Assembly: GCA_963815185.1 (NCBI GenBank)
Contig: CAWFGC010000009.1
Coordinates: forward strand, 248,001 to 312,000
Length of the DNA stretch: 64,000 nucleotides
Source: SHZL01 sp963815185
GTDB taxonomy: Bacteria; Pseudomonadota; Gammaproteobacteria; Xanthomonadales; SZUA-36
Direction: 5' to 3'
The position numbers were made by a program, and so were the translations under genes. Below the pieces are notes generated by a model, which did not search any database, had not been told where the DNA came from, and saw nothing but the letters and a program-made list of their open reading frames with translations. The number at the start of each line of letters is the position of its first letter. Positions within the stretch are counted from its first letter, which is position 1. Positions 13,773 through 23,026 of this stretch are shown here, piece after piece.

Positions 13773-16223
13773 TTGGTTAACATGGATGTGAAGACAAACC
13801 TGAAGAAACTGGCGACTTCCGCCGGTTCGCGTCATATCGACACCCGTTTGATCGTGGTCATGGGCTTGGCCGCCAGTTTGCTGATTGGCGTGCCGGTCTG
13901 GCTGAAGATACAGGACATAAGTGGCCGCCGGGCTGCCGATCATGCCAAGGCTGAAAGTCAACGCATCGTAAATTCCATAACGGAAGCAGCGCTTGCCCTG
14001 CAGCGGACGCTGGACGACAAAAAGACCCAGGCGCTGGCGCTTGCGGCTTTGGCTGAGCCTGAAAAGGTCGCGGATCTGAAACAATACCTGTCCGGGCGCA
14101 TTAGCGAAATCAAGGGAGTAAATCTTTACCCGCCCGAGCTAACGGCGTTCAATCCCGAGAAGGCGGGAGCCAACGGCTATGCCTTGCTGGATATGTTGAT
14201 GGAAGCGCAAAAGGGTCTGGATCCGCCGCTGCAGCTGCATAAGATTTTGCAACCCCCCATGCTGGTGGACGCTGCGGCCATCAAGAACGGCAAGGAAATT
14301 GCCGGGTTCATCGTCATCACGGTTGCCCCCGCATATATCTATTCACGATTCACGCCGGATACTTCGCAGATCGACTACGTCAAGCTGTCACAGAACAATG
14401 GCAGGCAGGCCCCAAGCGTGCTCAAACAGAAAGGCAAGGCCGGGCAGGGAGACAAGTTTACCGATAAACTTCCGGTCGGCGGTACGCTGTTTCGGATCGA
14501 ACTGCCGCTGGTTATTTATGCAGAGTATTTAAACCTTTCTGTTCTGATCACCGCCCTGGTGCTCGGACTGCTGATGCTGGTCGCGGCGGTATTTCTGTTT
14601 CGCCACAGCCGCAAGTGGGACCGGGAGCATCCACGGGCGCTGGCCAGGGAGGAGCCGCCAGAGCCGCCCGAGCCGGTCAAAGTCGAAGCATTGCCTGTGG
14701 CCAAGGCAGACTTGCCAAAAGAAGCCGTGACCCCGGTGGCAAAGCCGCCCGATCAAGCCCCGCAAAGCGCGCAACCAGATCCGCCGCGTATGCATTTGCG
14801 TTACGACATTGAGCAGCGGCACCGGGAAAAGGCCACTGATGCGAGTCCGGTGGCGCTCACCTCGGGAATTTTCCGTGCCTACGACATACGCGGTGTAGTG
14901 GGTGAAACTCTGGATGCCGGTGTGGCCAGTCAGGTGGGTCGGGTGCTCGGCACTTTGGCCTTGGAGAAAAACGCCGCCCCGGTGGTGGTCGCCCGCGACG
15001 GCCGCCTGTCCGGCCCCGCGCTGGTGGAAGGCATGATTGATGGAATCACGGCCAGCGGTTGCGACGTGTTGGATATTGGCGCCGTTCCCACCGGTGTGTT
15101 GTATTTTGCCGCGCATGAGTTGGCCGCCGGGTCCGGGGTAATGATCACGGGCAGCCATAACCCGCCCGACTACAATGGCTTCAAAATCATGGTGGCAGGT
15201 GACACCCTGTACGGTGCTCAAATCGACGCCATTTACCGCCGCATCGTCGAGAACGACTTTCGTTCAGGTGAGGGTAAGACCGATCGCCAGGATGTGCTGG
15301 AGCAGTACCGTGATCGTATATCAAGCGACATCAAGCTGGAACGTCCCTTGCGAGTGGTTATCGATTGTGGAAACGGCATAGGCGGCGTGTGTGCGACCGA
15401 CGTGCTGCGGGCTATCGGCGCAGAAGTACTGCCATTGTTCGATGAAGTCGATGGCACGTTTCCCAATCATCACCCCGACCCCAGCGAACCGGAAAACCTG
15501 AAAGACCTGATCGAAGCGGTGCGGCTGATGGATGCAGATCTTGGCCTGGCACTGGACGGGGATGCCGACAGGCTGGGCGTTGTAACCCTGGGTGGCTCCA
15601 TCATCTATCCCGACCGCGTGATGATGCTGCTGGCCATGGATGTGCTTGACCGTGTACCCGGCGCCACCATCATCTACGATGTGAAATGCACCGGACATCT
15701 GGCCCAGGTAATCGAACAGGCCGGTGGAAAACCGCTGATGTACAAGACCGGTCACTCATTGATCAAAGCGAAGATGAAAGAAATAGGCTCACCTTTTGCC
15801 GGAGAGATGAGCGGTCATTTCTTCTTCGCAGAGCGGTGGTACGGTGTCGATGACGGCATTTATGCTGCCGCAAGATTGTTGGAGATTCTGGCCGGTGCAG
15901 AGGCACCGCCTGAAGCGATTCTCAACTCATTACCCGCCAGCTTCAGCACTCCTGAACTGAAGATCCAGATGGCGGAAGGTGAAAACCACGCGTTCATCGA
16001 CGCCTTGCAGGCCAAAGCCCGCTTTGACGACGCCAGGGTGACCACGATCGATGGTGTCCGTGCGGATTTTCCCGATGGCTGGGGTTTGGTCAGAGCCTCC
16101 AATACGACGCCGATCCTCGTGGTCCGGTTCGACGGCGAAACCGAACAGGCGCTGGAACGAATCAAGAACGTTTTTCGCGCTCGCATGCTGGCCGTCAACC
16201 CGGATCTGCAACTGCCATTTTGA
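13773..16223 (+). CDS. algC: Membrane-anchored phosphomannomutase/phosphoglucomutase
   Basis: The C-terminal 450 residues are a complete PMM/PGM: SGIFRAYDIRGVVGETLDAG, the phosphoserine loop MITGSHNPPDYNGFK (about residue 459), the metal loop ALDGDADRLGVV (about 595), sugar-binding GEMSGHFFF, and RASNTTPILVVRFD at the end. The enzyme interconverts mannose- or glucose-6-phosphate and 1-phosphate for exopolysaccharide and LPS precursors. The first 360 residues are an extra region: a transmembrane segment (LIVVMGLAASLLIGVPVWL), about 210 residues likely outside the cytosol, a second segment (VLITALVLGLLMLVAAVFLF) and a Pro/Glu/Lys-rich linker. Start is TTG 13773 by spacing to GGGAGGGA, or ATG 13782. 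Confidence 0.9.
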   Translation: MVNMDVKTNLKKLATSAGSRHIDTRLIVVMGLAASLLIGVPVWLKIQDISGRRAADHAKAESQRIVNSITEAALALQRTLDDKKTQALALAALAEPEKVADLKQYLSGRISEIKGVNLYPPELTAFNPEKAGANGYALLDMLMEAQKGLDPPLQLHKILQPPMLVDAAAIKNGKEIAGFIVITVAPAYIYSRFTPDTSQIDYVKLSQNNGRQAPSVLKQKGKAGQGDKFTDKLPVGGTLFRIELPLVIYAEYLNLSVLITALVLGLLMLVAAVFLFRHSRKWDREHPRALAREEPPEPPEPVKVEALPVAKADLPKEAVTPVAKPPDQAPQSAQPDPPRMHLRYDIEQRHREKATDASPVALTSGIFRAYDIRGVVGETLDAGVASQVGRVLGTLALEKNAAPVVVARDGRLSGPALVEGMIDGITASGCDVLDIGAVPTGVLYFAAHELAAGSGVMITGSHNPPDYNGFKIMVAGDTLYGAQIDAIYRRIVENDFRSGEGKTDRQDVLEQYRDRISSDIKLERPLRVVIDCGNGIGGVCATDVLRAIGAEVLPLFDEVDGTFPNHHPDPSEPENLKDLIEAVRLMDADLGLALDGDADRLGVVTLGGSIIYPDRVMMLLAMDVLDRVPGATIIYDVKCTGHLAQVIEQAGGKPLMYKTGHSLIKAKMKEIGSPFAGEMSGHFFFAERWYGVDDGIYAAARLLEILAGAEAPPEAILNSLPASFSTPELKIQMAEGENHAFIDALQAKARFDDARVTTIDGVRADFPDGWGLVRASNTTPILVVRFDGETEQALERIKNVFRARMLAVNPDLQLPF

Positions 16224-16282
16224 AGCGCCGAAGGCAGAAACGCGCTCCGTGCATAATTGAGTTAGGTGCGGTTGAGGCCTGC

Positions 16283-17656
16283 TCAGTAGGCGAATTCGCT
16301 GAAAACAGGATCGACCGAACCACCCCAGATGGTGTGGAAACGATCGAGCTTTATTTCTGCAGGTGTTTTTCCACTTTCGGCGGTCTTTTGTAGTGGTTCC
16401 AGATAGCCGGTTTCGTTTTCTCCCGCGGAATTAAGCCGCTTGCGTGCGCGCAATCCTGCGCTCGAAAGTTCAATCAGTTCCTGCGCCAGGGATTGCACGC
16501 TGCGGCCCTGTACCGTCGCGCGCATGCCCAGGCGCGGCACATCATGGCGCAATTTCAGCCTTTCCTCCATGGACCAGTCGCGGGCAATCTCCCAGGCGGC
16601 ATCCAGCGTAGGCTGGTGATAGAACAATCCGACCCAGAACGCGGGCAGCGCACACAATTGATCCCAGGGCCCGCCGTCCGCTCCGCGCATCTCGAGAAAT
16701 CGCTTCAAACGCACTTCCGGAAATGCGGTGGTCAAATGGTCCTCCCAGTCCTTGAAGGTTGGCTGCTCGCCGGGAAGCGCCGGCAGTTTGCCGGCGAGAA
16801 AATCGCGGAAAGATTGACCGGCGGCATTGATGTAGGCACCGTCGCGGTAGACGAAATACATCGGTACGTCCAGCATGTATTCCACATAGCGTTCAAATCC
16901 CATGCCGTCTTCGAACACGAACGGCAGCATTCCGGTTCGGTCCGGATCCGTGTCCTCCCAAATGCGCGAGCGGAAACTGAGATAGCCGTTAGGCTGTCCT
17001 TCGGTAAATGGTGAATTGGCAAACAGCGCAGTCGCAATAGGTTGCAGCGCCAGTCCGACACGGAATTTTTGCACCATGTCCGCTTCGGAAGCAAAATCGA
17101 GGTTGACCTGTACGGTGCAGGTACGGCTCATCATGTCCTGGCCCATGGTGCCAACGCGGGCCATGTAGTCGCGCATGATCTGGTAGCGTGCCTTGGGCAT
17201 CCATTGCATATCCTCGCGGCGCCACTTGGGATTGAAACCCATGCCGAGAAAGGCAATGCCCAGCGGTTCGGAAACAGACTTGACTTGCTTGAGGTGTATA
17301 TTCACTTCGCGGCAGGTATCGTGCAGGGAGTCGAGCAGCGCCCCGGAAAGTTCCAGTTGACCGCCCGGCTCCAGCGTAATGGAAGCTCCGGTTTCGTCCA
17401 GCAGAGCGATCGGCGAGCCCTGCTCCGTGATCGGTCTCCAGCCATATTTTTCCGCCAGCGCGGTCAGAATGGCCTGGATGCCGCGCTCGCCCGCGTAGGG
17501 CAGTGGACGCAGATCGTGGATGGTAAAGCCGAATTTTTCATGCTCCGTTCCCAGGCGCCACTGATCCGCCGGGCGGCAGCCACTGGCCATGTAATCCAGC
17601 AATTCGCTGACGTGTTCGATCTGGCTGGCTGGCTCTTCAGATGGTGGTCTGGACAT
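16283..17656 (-). CDS. gshA: Glutamate-cysteine ligase (plant/proteobacterial type)
   Basis: GshA joins glutamate and cysteine, the first and rate-limiting step of glutathione synthesis. The sequence matches the class found in plants, alphaproteobacteria and xanthomonads rather than the E. coli class: WRLGTEHEKFGF near residue 32, ITLEPGGQLELSGA, LGIAFLGMGFNPKWRREDM, YMARVGTMGQDMMSRTCTVQ and FLEMRGADGGPWDQLCALPA. I start at the ATG at 17656, preceded by AGGA at good spacing, giving 457 residues. An open frame continues to 17725 without conserved sequence. It is divergent from the oligopeptide transporter operon. Confidence 0.95.
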   Translation of the reverse strand: MSRPPSEEPASQIEHVSELLDYMASGCRPADQWRLGTEHEKFGFTIHDLRPLPYAGERGIQAILTALAEKYGWRPITEQGSPIALLDETGASITLEPGGQLELSGALLDSLHDTCREVNIHLKQVKSVSEPLGIAFLGMGFNPKWRREDMQWMPKARYQIMRDYMARVGTMGQDMMSRTCTVQVNLDFASEADMVQKFRVGLALQPIATALFANSPFTEGQPNGYLSFRSRIWEDTDPDRTGMLPFVFEDGMGFERYVEYMLDVPMYFVYRDGAYINAAGQSFRDFLAGKLPALPGEQPTFKDWEDHLTTAFPEVRLKRFLEMRGADGGPWDQLCALPAFWVGLFYHQPTLDAAWEIARDWSMEERLKLRHDVPRLGMRATVQGRSVQSLAQELIELSSAGLRARKRLNSAGENETGYLEPLQKTAESGKTPAEIKLDRFHTIWGGSVDPVFSEFAY

Positions 17657-17806
17657 GCTGCTCGTTCCTGAGTTTTTGCCGTTAAGTGCGGTTGCGACGG
17701 AAATGCGGCCTTTTGATGAGAACAAAACCCAGGATCTTCAGATTGCATCAGTCCCAGCAGTTTTGATTGCCAAGGAAGGCCCTCATTCATAGGATACACG
17801 CTGCTC

Positions 17807-19402
17807 ATGTCGCAAAACAGATTGAATGATGACCTGCCAGGTGGCCGTGGAAGAGCGGCTACATGGCTTCTGTGCGCGTTGCTGGGAAGCTTTGCACTGA
17901 GTGCACCGGCAGATACGTTGCGCCGGGGTTTGGGCCCGGAGCCGGATTCTTTGAACATTCATCAGGCGCAGGGATTGGCCGCCATCAACCTGCTGCGCGA
18001 TTTGCGCGAGGGCCTGGTTACTTTTGATGCGGCCGGCGAACTGGTGCCGGGGCTGGCATCCGGCTGGCAGATTCTGGACGGCGGCAAACGCTACCTATTC
18101 ACGCTGCGTGCCGATGCACGCTGGTCCAATGGCGACGCGATCGGCGCCGACGACTTTGTGCGCGCCTGGCGTCGGGCGGTGACGCCGGCGACTTTGGCGG
18201 TTACAGCCGGTCTGCTGCGGGACATACGCAATGCCAAAGAGATATCGCGCGGCAGTCTGCCCGCCACTGAACTTGGGGTTGAAGCATTGGCCGCAGATCA
18301 GTTGCAAGTCACGCTGGAGAATCCGGCGCCGTGGTTTCTGGAAATACTGGCACACCCGGTCAGTTATCCGTTGCACGCCTCCCTGGATGATGACCTGTGG
18401 CAGGGACCGGTCAATGGCGCTTTCGTGTTGGCCGATTGGACGCCGCGTTCCGTGATCCGCTTGCGCCGCAATCCGAATTTCCATGCAGCGGCAAACGTTG
18501 TTCTGGATGCGGTCGAGTACTACCCCATCGAGGAGCCCACTGCCGAACTCGCGCGCTACCGCGCGGGTGAATTGGATATTACCGAGACCATACCGGCCGG
18601 CCGCTTTGGCTGGTTACGGGAAAATCTTGCAGCGGACTTGCATATCAGTCCCTACCTGGGAAGTTTTTGGCTCGGCCTGAACATGCAGAATGGAATCCTT
18701 GGGCATTCGCCGGAGTTGCGGCGCGCGCTGGCCCTGGCCATTGACCGGCAGATTCTGGTACGGGTCGCGCTGGGGGCCGGTGAATTACCCGGATGGGGCG
18801 TGGTGCCCCCGGGAATGGAATCCTACCAACCGCAGCACATGCCCATGGCCGAGGCCAGCCAGGCCGAGCGCGAAGCGGAGGCAAAGCGGTTGCTGGCTGC
18901 GGCCGGTATTAGCCGTGGGCGGCCGCTGCTGTTGCAACTGCGCTACAACACCTCTGGTTTGCACCGGCGCATCGCGGTGACCGTGGCGGCGATGTGGAAG
19001 CAGGTTCTGGGTATCAACACCGAACTGATCAATGAGGAGTGGAAGGTCTTCGTCAACAACCGGCGACTCGGTGTAGTAACCGAGGTATTCCGCGGTGGCT
19101 GGATTGCCGATTATGCCGATCCGACCAGCTTTCTCGATTTGTTCCTGTCCGGTAACGAACTGAACGCGACGTTTTTTTCCGATGGTCAATTCGACCACTT
19201 GATGGAACGGGCAAGCCTGGCGGCGGGAACAGACCGGATGGTGCTGTTACAACAGGCCGAAGCGCGGCTGCTAGAAGCCATGCCAGTCATACCGCTGTAC
19301 TATTATGTATCGCGCCATTTGGTAAGGCCCGGTGTGACAGGCTACATGGATAATGCCAGGGACATTCACCTGTCCCGCTATATGGGCAAGAAAACACCGT
19401 GA
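17807..19402 (+). CDS. oppA: Oligopeptide ABC transporter, periplasmic binding protein (first copy)
   Basis: SBP family 5 protein that would capture oligopeptides in the periplasm. A signal peptide is visible: TWLLCALLGSFALSAPADT near residues 23-41. Family features follow: LRRGLGPEPDSLNIHQAQGL, LREGLVTFDAAGELVPGLAS, WSNGDAIGADDFVRAWRR, and SFWLGLNMQNGILG. VPPGMESYQP and WIADYADPTSFLDLF mark the later domain. At 531 residues it is normal. Its end overlaps the next gene by 4 bases. A second paralogue lies immediately downstream. Confidence 0.9.
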   Translation: MSQNRLNDDLPGGRGRAATWLLCALLGSFALSAPADTLRRGLGPEPDSLNIHQAQGLAAINLLRDLREGLVTFDAAGELVPGLASGWQILDGGKRYLFTLRADARWSNGDAIGADDFVRAWRRAVTPATLAVTAGLLRDIRNAKEISRGSLPATELGVEALAADQLQVTLENPAPWFLEILAHPVSYPLHASLDDDLWQGPVNGAFVLADWTPRSVIRLRRNPNFHAAANVVLDAVEYYPIEEPTAELARYRAGELDITETIPAGRFGWLRENLAADLHISPYLGSFWLGLNMQNGILGHSPELRRALALAIDRQILVRVALGAGELPGWGVVPPGMESYQPQHMPMAEASQAEREAEAKRLLAAAGISRGRPLLLQLRYNTSGLHRRIAVTVAAMWKQVLGINTELINEEWKVFVNNRRLGVVTEVFRGGWIADYADPTSFLDLFLSGNELNATFFSDGQFDHLMERASLAAGTDRMVLLQQAEARLLEAMPVIPLYYYVSRHLVRPGVTGYMDNARDIHLSRYMGKKTP

Positions 19403-21159
19403 TATTCGTATCGCGCCGCTGGCTTCTACCCGGGGTGCTGCTCCTGCTCCTGGCTTCCTGCGGTAAATCGGGCGAAGCCCTGGACACACCTCGCGAAGAA
19501 CGGCCACAGCCGGTCGATCTGGTGCTGATCGATGGCCGGCCGGACCCTGCCATCCTGGCCGATGATCAGGTTTTGTATCGGGGCAATGGCGAGGAGCCGC
19601 AGACACTGGATCCACAGTTGGCCGAAGGCGTTCCCGCCGCCAATATCCTGCGCGATCTGTTTGAAGGACTGACGACCGAGGCGCCGGATGGCAGCATCAT
19701 TCCCGGTGCGGCCGTGCGCTGGAATATATCCCGCGACGGCAGGATCTACACCTTTTATCTGGACCGCGATGCGCATTGGTCAAATGGTGATGTACTTAAG
19801 GCCGAAGATTTCGTCTTCAGCCTGCGCCGCGGCGCCGATCCAATGACCGCCTCGAAATCCGCCGACATGTTGTTGCCAATTCTGAATGCGCGCGAAGTGA
19901 TCAACGGCGAAAAACCACCCTCAGAGCTGGGCGTGAAGCTGTTGGATGAGTATACCCTGCAGATCACACTGGTCGACCCCACGCCTTATTTCCTCGGTTT
20001 GCTCACGCACTCGATCGCCTATCCGGTGCACCGGCCCAGTCTGGAAGCCCTGGGTGAGCGTTTCTCGCGCGCGGGTAACCTGGTGTCCAATGGCGCTTAT
20101 GTTTTGAAGCGCTGGGACATTCGCTCGGTCATCGAACTGGAAAAAAACCCGCGTTATCGCGACGCGGAACACACCCTGATGCAACGGGTGCTATATCTTC
20201 CCATCGAAGACCTGTCGACGGAGGTCAAGCTGTTCCGCGCCGGTAAGCTCGACTGGACCTATGAGGTGCCCAACAACCAGTTTGGCTGGCTGAAGAAATA
20301 TTATGCGGCCGAGTTGATTGTCAGTCCCTGGCTGGGTTCGTATTTCTTTGGTTTCAATCTGACCCGGGAACCGTTCAAGGATGATCCGGCGCTGCGCCGG
20401 GCTTTGGTGCTGGCCATCGACCGCGTCGTGCTGACCGATAAAGTCACGCAGTTTGGCGAACAGCCCTCTTATACCCTCATCCCGCCGGGCGTTGACGATT
20501 ATGAACCGGCGGTGCCGGAGTATGCTTCCTGGACCCAGGCTGAGAGAGACCTGGAGGCGCAGCGCCTTTACCAACAGGCGGGTTATTCGGCAGAGCATCC
20601 GCTGGTGGTAGAAATCCGTTACAACACCAGCGAGAACCACAAGAAACTTGCGCTGGCCGTGGCTTCGATGTGGAAACAGATATTGGGCGTGCGCACCACG
20701 CTGGTGAACGAGGAGTGGAAGGTATTTTTGCAGAATCGTGAGCAGAAATCCGTCACCCAGGTTTTTCGCGCCGGGTGGATCAGTGATTACAATGATCCTT
20801 ACAGTTTCCTCGAAATATTTCGCAGCGGACATGGCCGCAACGATTATGGCTACTCCAACAGCAGCTTCGACGCCTTACTGGAGGAGATCGCACAGGAACG
20901 CATACCCGCCCGCCGCGACCGCATGATGGTTGAAGCGGAAAGGATGTTGCTGGAAGACAATCCCATCATCCCGGTTTACACCTACGTCACCAAGCGCCTG
21001 GTGGACCAGCACATCAAGGGCTGGCAGAACAACGTCATGGATCATCATCGCAGCCGTTACATGTTCAAGCTCAGATCGCGCGAGCGCAATCCGCAGACGG
21101 CGCCGGTACAGACCCCGGCGGCGGAACCGTCAAAGCCGGCAATGGAGCCCTCGGAGTGA
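19399..21159 (+). CDS. oppA: Oligopeptide ABC transporter, lipoprotein binding protein (second copy)
   Basis: This is a second SBP family 5 protein, clearly paralogous to the upstream copy over the whole length. Matching pairs include WSNGDVLKAEDFVFSLRRG, FGWLKKYYAAELIVSPWLGS and NEEWKVFLQNREQKSVTQVF. Unlike the first copy it has a lipobox (LLLLLASCGKSG, cysteine about 24) and a Pro/Ala-rich tail of 30 residues. It is therefore probably an outer-leaflet lipoprotein of the inner membrane or a released form. GTG 19399 is the start, overlapping the previous stop. It overlaps oppB by 4 bases. Confidence 0.9.
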   Translation: MIFVSRRWLLPGVLLLLLASCGKSGEALDTPREERPQPVDLVLIDGRPDPAILADDQVLYRGNGEEPQTLDPQLAEGVPAANILRDLFEGLTTEAPDGSIIPGAAVRWNISRDGRIYTFYLDRDAHWSNGDVLKAEDFVFSLRRGADPMTASKSADMLLPILNAREVINGEKPPSELGVKLLDEYTLQITLVDPTPYFLGLLTHSIAYPVHRPSLEALGERFSRAGNLVSNGAYVLKRWDIRSVIELEKNPRYRDAEHTLMQRVLYLPIEDLSTEVKLFRAGKLDWTYEVPNNQFGWLKKYYAAELIVSPWLGSYFFGFNLTREPFKDDPALRRALVLAIDRVVLTDKVTQFGEQPSYTLIPPGVDDYEPAVPEYASWTQAERDLEAQRLYQQAGYSAEHPLVVEIRYNTSENHKKLALAVASMWKQILGVRTTLVNEEWKVFLQNREQKSVTQVFRAGWISDYNDPYSFLEIFRSGHGRNDYGYSNSSFDALLEEIAQERIPARRDRMMVEAERMLLEDNPIIPVYTYVTKRLVDQHIKGWQNNVMDHHRSRYMFKLRSRERNPQTAPVQTPAAEPSKPAMEPSE

Positions 21160-22097
21160 ATCAGTCAGGCCTCGGGCAGCATGTCGTTTCGCGCCTGTTG
21201 GGCCTGGTCCCGACCCTGTTGATGCTGATCACGATCGCATTTTTCATGATACGGGTCGCCCCGGGTGGGCCATTCGACAGCGAAAAAGTCCTGCCGGCGG
21301 AGATTCGTGCCAACCTCGACGCCAAATACCATCTTGATGAACCGCTGTTGCAACAGTATTTTCGCTACCTGGGGCAGATTGCGGTGCTGGATTTCGGGCC
21401 CTCCTTCCAATACAAGGACTGGACCGTCAATGAACTCATCGCCCGGGGTTTTCCCGTCTCATTGACCATCGGCGGACTGGCCATGTTACTGGCCTTTGTG
21501 CTTGGGACTCTGGTCGGCATCATCGCCGCATTGCGGCAGAATTCAGCCATCGATTACTCGGCCATGGGCGTGGCCATGTTGGGTATTTCCATTCCCAACT
21601 TTGTCGTCGCTCCTTTGCTGGTTTTGCTGTTGGCCGTGTATTTGGGGTGGCTGCCGGCGGGTGGATGGGAATGGTCATACCGCTATATGCTGCTGCCGGT
21701 GATCACGCTGGCTCTGCCCGTTATCGCGTACATTGCCCGGCTTACACGCGGCAGCATGATCGAAGTGCTGCACAGCAATTACATTCGCACTGCGCGGGCC
21801 AAAGGCCTGCCGCAGCGGGTGGTCGTCCTGCGGCATGCGTTGAAACCGGCCTTGCTGCCGGTGATCTCGTTCATGGGGCCGGCGACCGCGAGCCTGATTA
21901 CCGGTTCGGTGGTGATCGAGCGCATCTACTCGATTCCGGGGCTGGGCAGCTATTTTGTCCAGGGCGCCTTGAACCGCGATTACACACTGGTGATGGGCGT
22001 GGTCATTTTTTACGGCGTGGTCATCATACTGCTCAATTTCATCGTCGATATGCTGTACGCCTGGCTCAACCCAAAGATCCGCTTCGATGAGGGCTGA
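21156..22097 (+). CDS. oppB: Oligopeptide ABC transporter permease OppB
   Basis: Membrane permease of the type 1 (binding-protein-dependent) class. The N-terminal segment GLVPTLLMLITIAFFMIRVA and several later hydrophobic stretches give about six transmembrane helices. The EAA loop that contacts the ATPase is near residues 205-225: YIRTARAKGLPQRVVVLRHA. IPGLGSYFVQGALNRDYTLV is a conserved OppB end region. At 313 residues it has normal length. The GTG start overlaps the oppA stop, and a GAGGG near its end serves as the ribosome binding site for oppC. Confidence 0.95.
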   Translation: MNQSGLGQHVVSRLLGLVPTLLMLITIAFFMIRVAPGGPFDSEKVLPAEIRANLDAKYHLDEPLLQQYFRYLGQIAVLDFGPSFQYKDWTVNELIARGFPVSLTIGGLAMLLAFVLGTLVGIIAALRQNSAIDYSAMGVAMLGISIPNFVVAPLLVLLLAVYLGWLPAGGWEWSYRYMLLPVITLALPVIAYIARLTRGSMIEVLHSNYIRTARAKGLPQRVVVLRHALKPALLPVISFMGPATASLITGSVVIERIYSIPGLGSYFVQGALNRDYTLVMGVVIFYGVVIILLNFIVDMLYAWLNPKIRFDEG

Positions 22098-22100
22098 GCC

Positions 22101-23026
22101 TTGAGCGAAAAAATACGCCACACGAATGCCCCATCGACGACCCGTTCGCGGCCGCCTTCGAAGTCCGGGACGTGCCCGGCCGGTCGCTTTGGGTGGACGC
22201 CTGGCATCGCCTGCGCAAAAACCGGGCCGCCGTGGTCAGCGGCGTCATCATGGCGTGCATGCTGTTGGCGGTCATCTTCGGCCCCATGCTGCTGCCCTGG
22301 GCGGCTGACTTTACCGATTGGGACCACACCGCCGCTCCACCCAGCCTGCTCAATGGCCACTGGTTTGGGACGGACGCGGTGGGGCGCGATATTTTGGCAA
22401 GAACGCTGGAGGGCGGGCGGATTTCGCTGTTGGTGGGTTTGGTGGCAACCCTGGTCAGTCTGGTCATTGGCATCAGTTACGGTGCGATAGCGGGGTATTA
22501 CGGCGGCATGACCGATCGTTTGATGATGCGGATGGTGGATATTATTTATGCCTTGCCGTTCATGTTTTTCGTCATCTTGCTGATGGTCATTTTCGGCCGT
22601 CATATCATTCTGATTTTCCTCGCGATCGGTGCGGTGAACTGGCTGGATATGGCGCGTATCGTGCGCGGTCAAACCCTGGGCCTGAAAAATACCGAATTCG
22701 TCGAAGCGGCGCTGGCTTGCGGCGTAAGTGACCGGGCCATCATCAGCCGCCACATCATTCCCAACCTGCTCGGTGTGGTCATCGTGTATGTCACGCTGAC
22801 CATTCCGCAGGTGATTCTGGTTGAGTCCTTCCTCAGTTTCCTGGGTTTGGGCGTGCAGGAACCCATGAGTTCCTGGGGCGCCCTGGTGAATGACGGGGCC
22901 CAGGACATGGAGTCGGCGCCATGGACCCTGATATTCCCGTCCGCGTTTCTGGCCGCGACGCTTTATTGCTTCAATTATATTGGCGATGGCATGCGTGATG
23001 CGCTGGATCCCAAGGACCATTTGTGA
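22101..23026 (+). CDS. oppC: Oligopeptide ABC transporter permease OppC, frameshifted near codon 10
   Basis: From about 22130 the frame encodes a complete OppC core: SLWVDAWHRLRKNRAAVVSG, HWFGTDAVGRDILARTLEGG and the EAA loop FVEAALACGVSDRAIISRHI. The best start is TTG 22101, with GAGGG seven bases upstream, reading MSEKIRHTNAP. That frame then fails, and the core continues in the next frame as IDDPFAAAFEVRDVPG. Adding one C to the CCCC run at 22129-22132 joins both parts. The alternative start at GTG 22172 lacks a ribosome binding site. The rest is normal in length. A base-calling error or a real one-base deletion both fit. Confidence 0.85.

Noticed and set aside
22010..23020. 336-residue minus-strand frame across oppC
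   Set aside because: Antisense shadow; low-complexity His/Gln-rich translation and no start signal.
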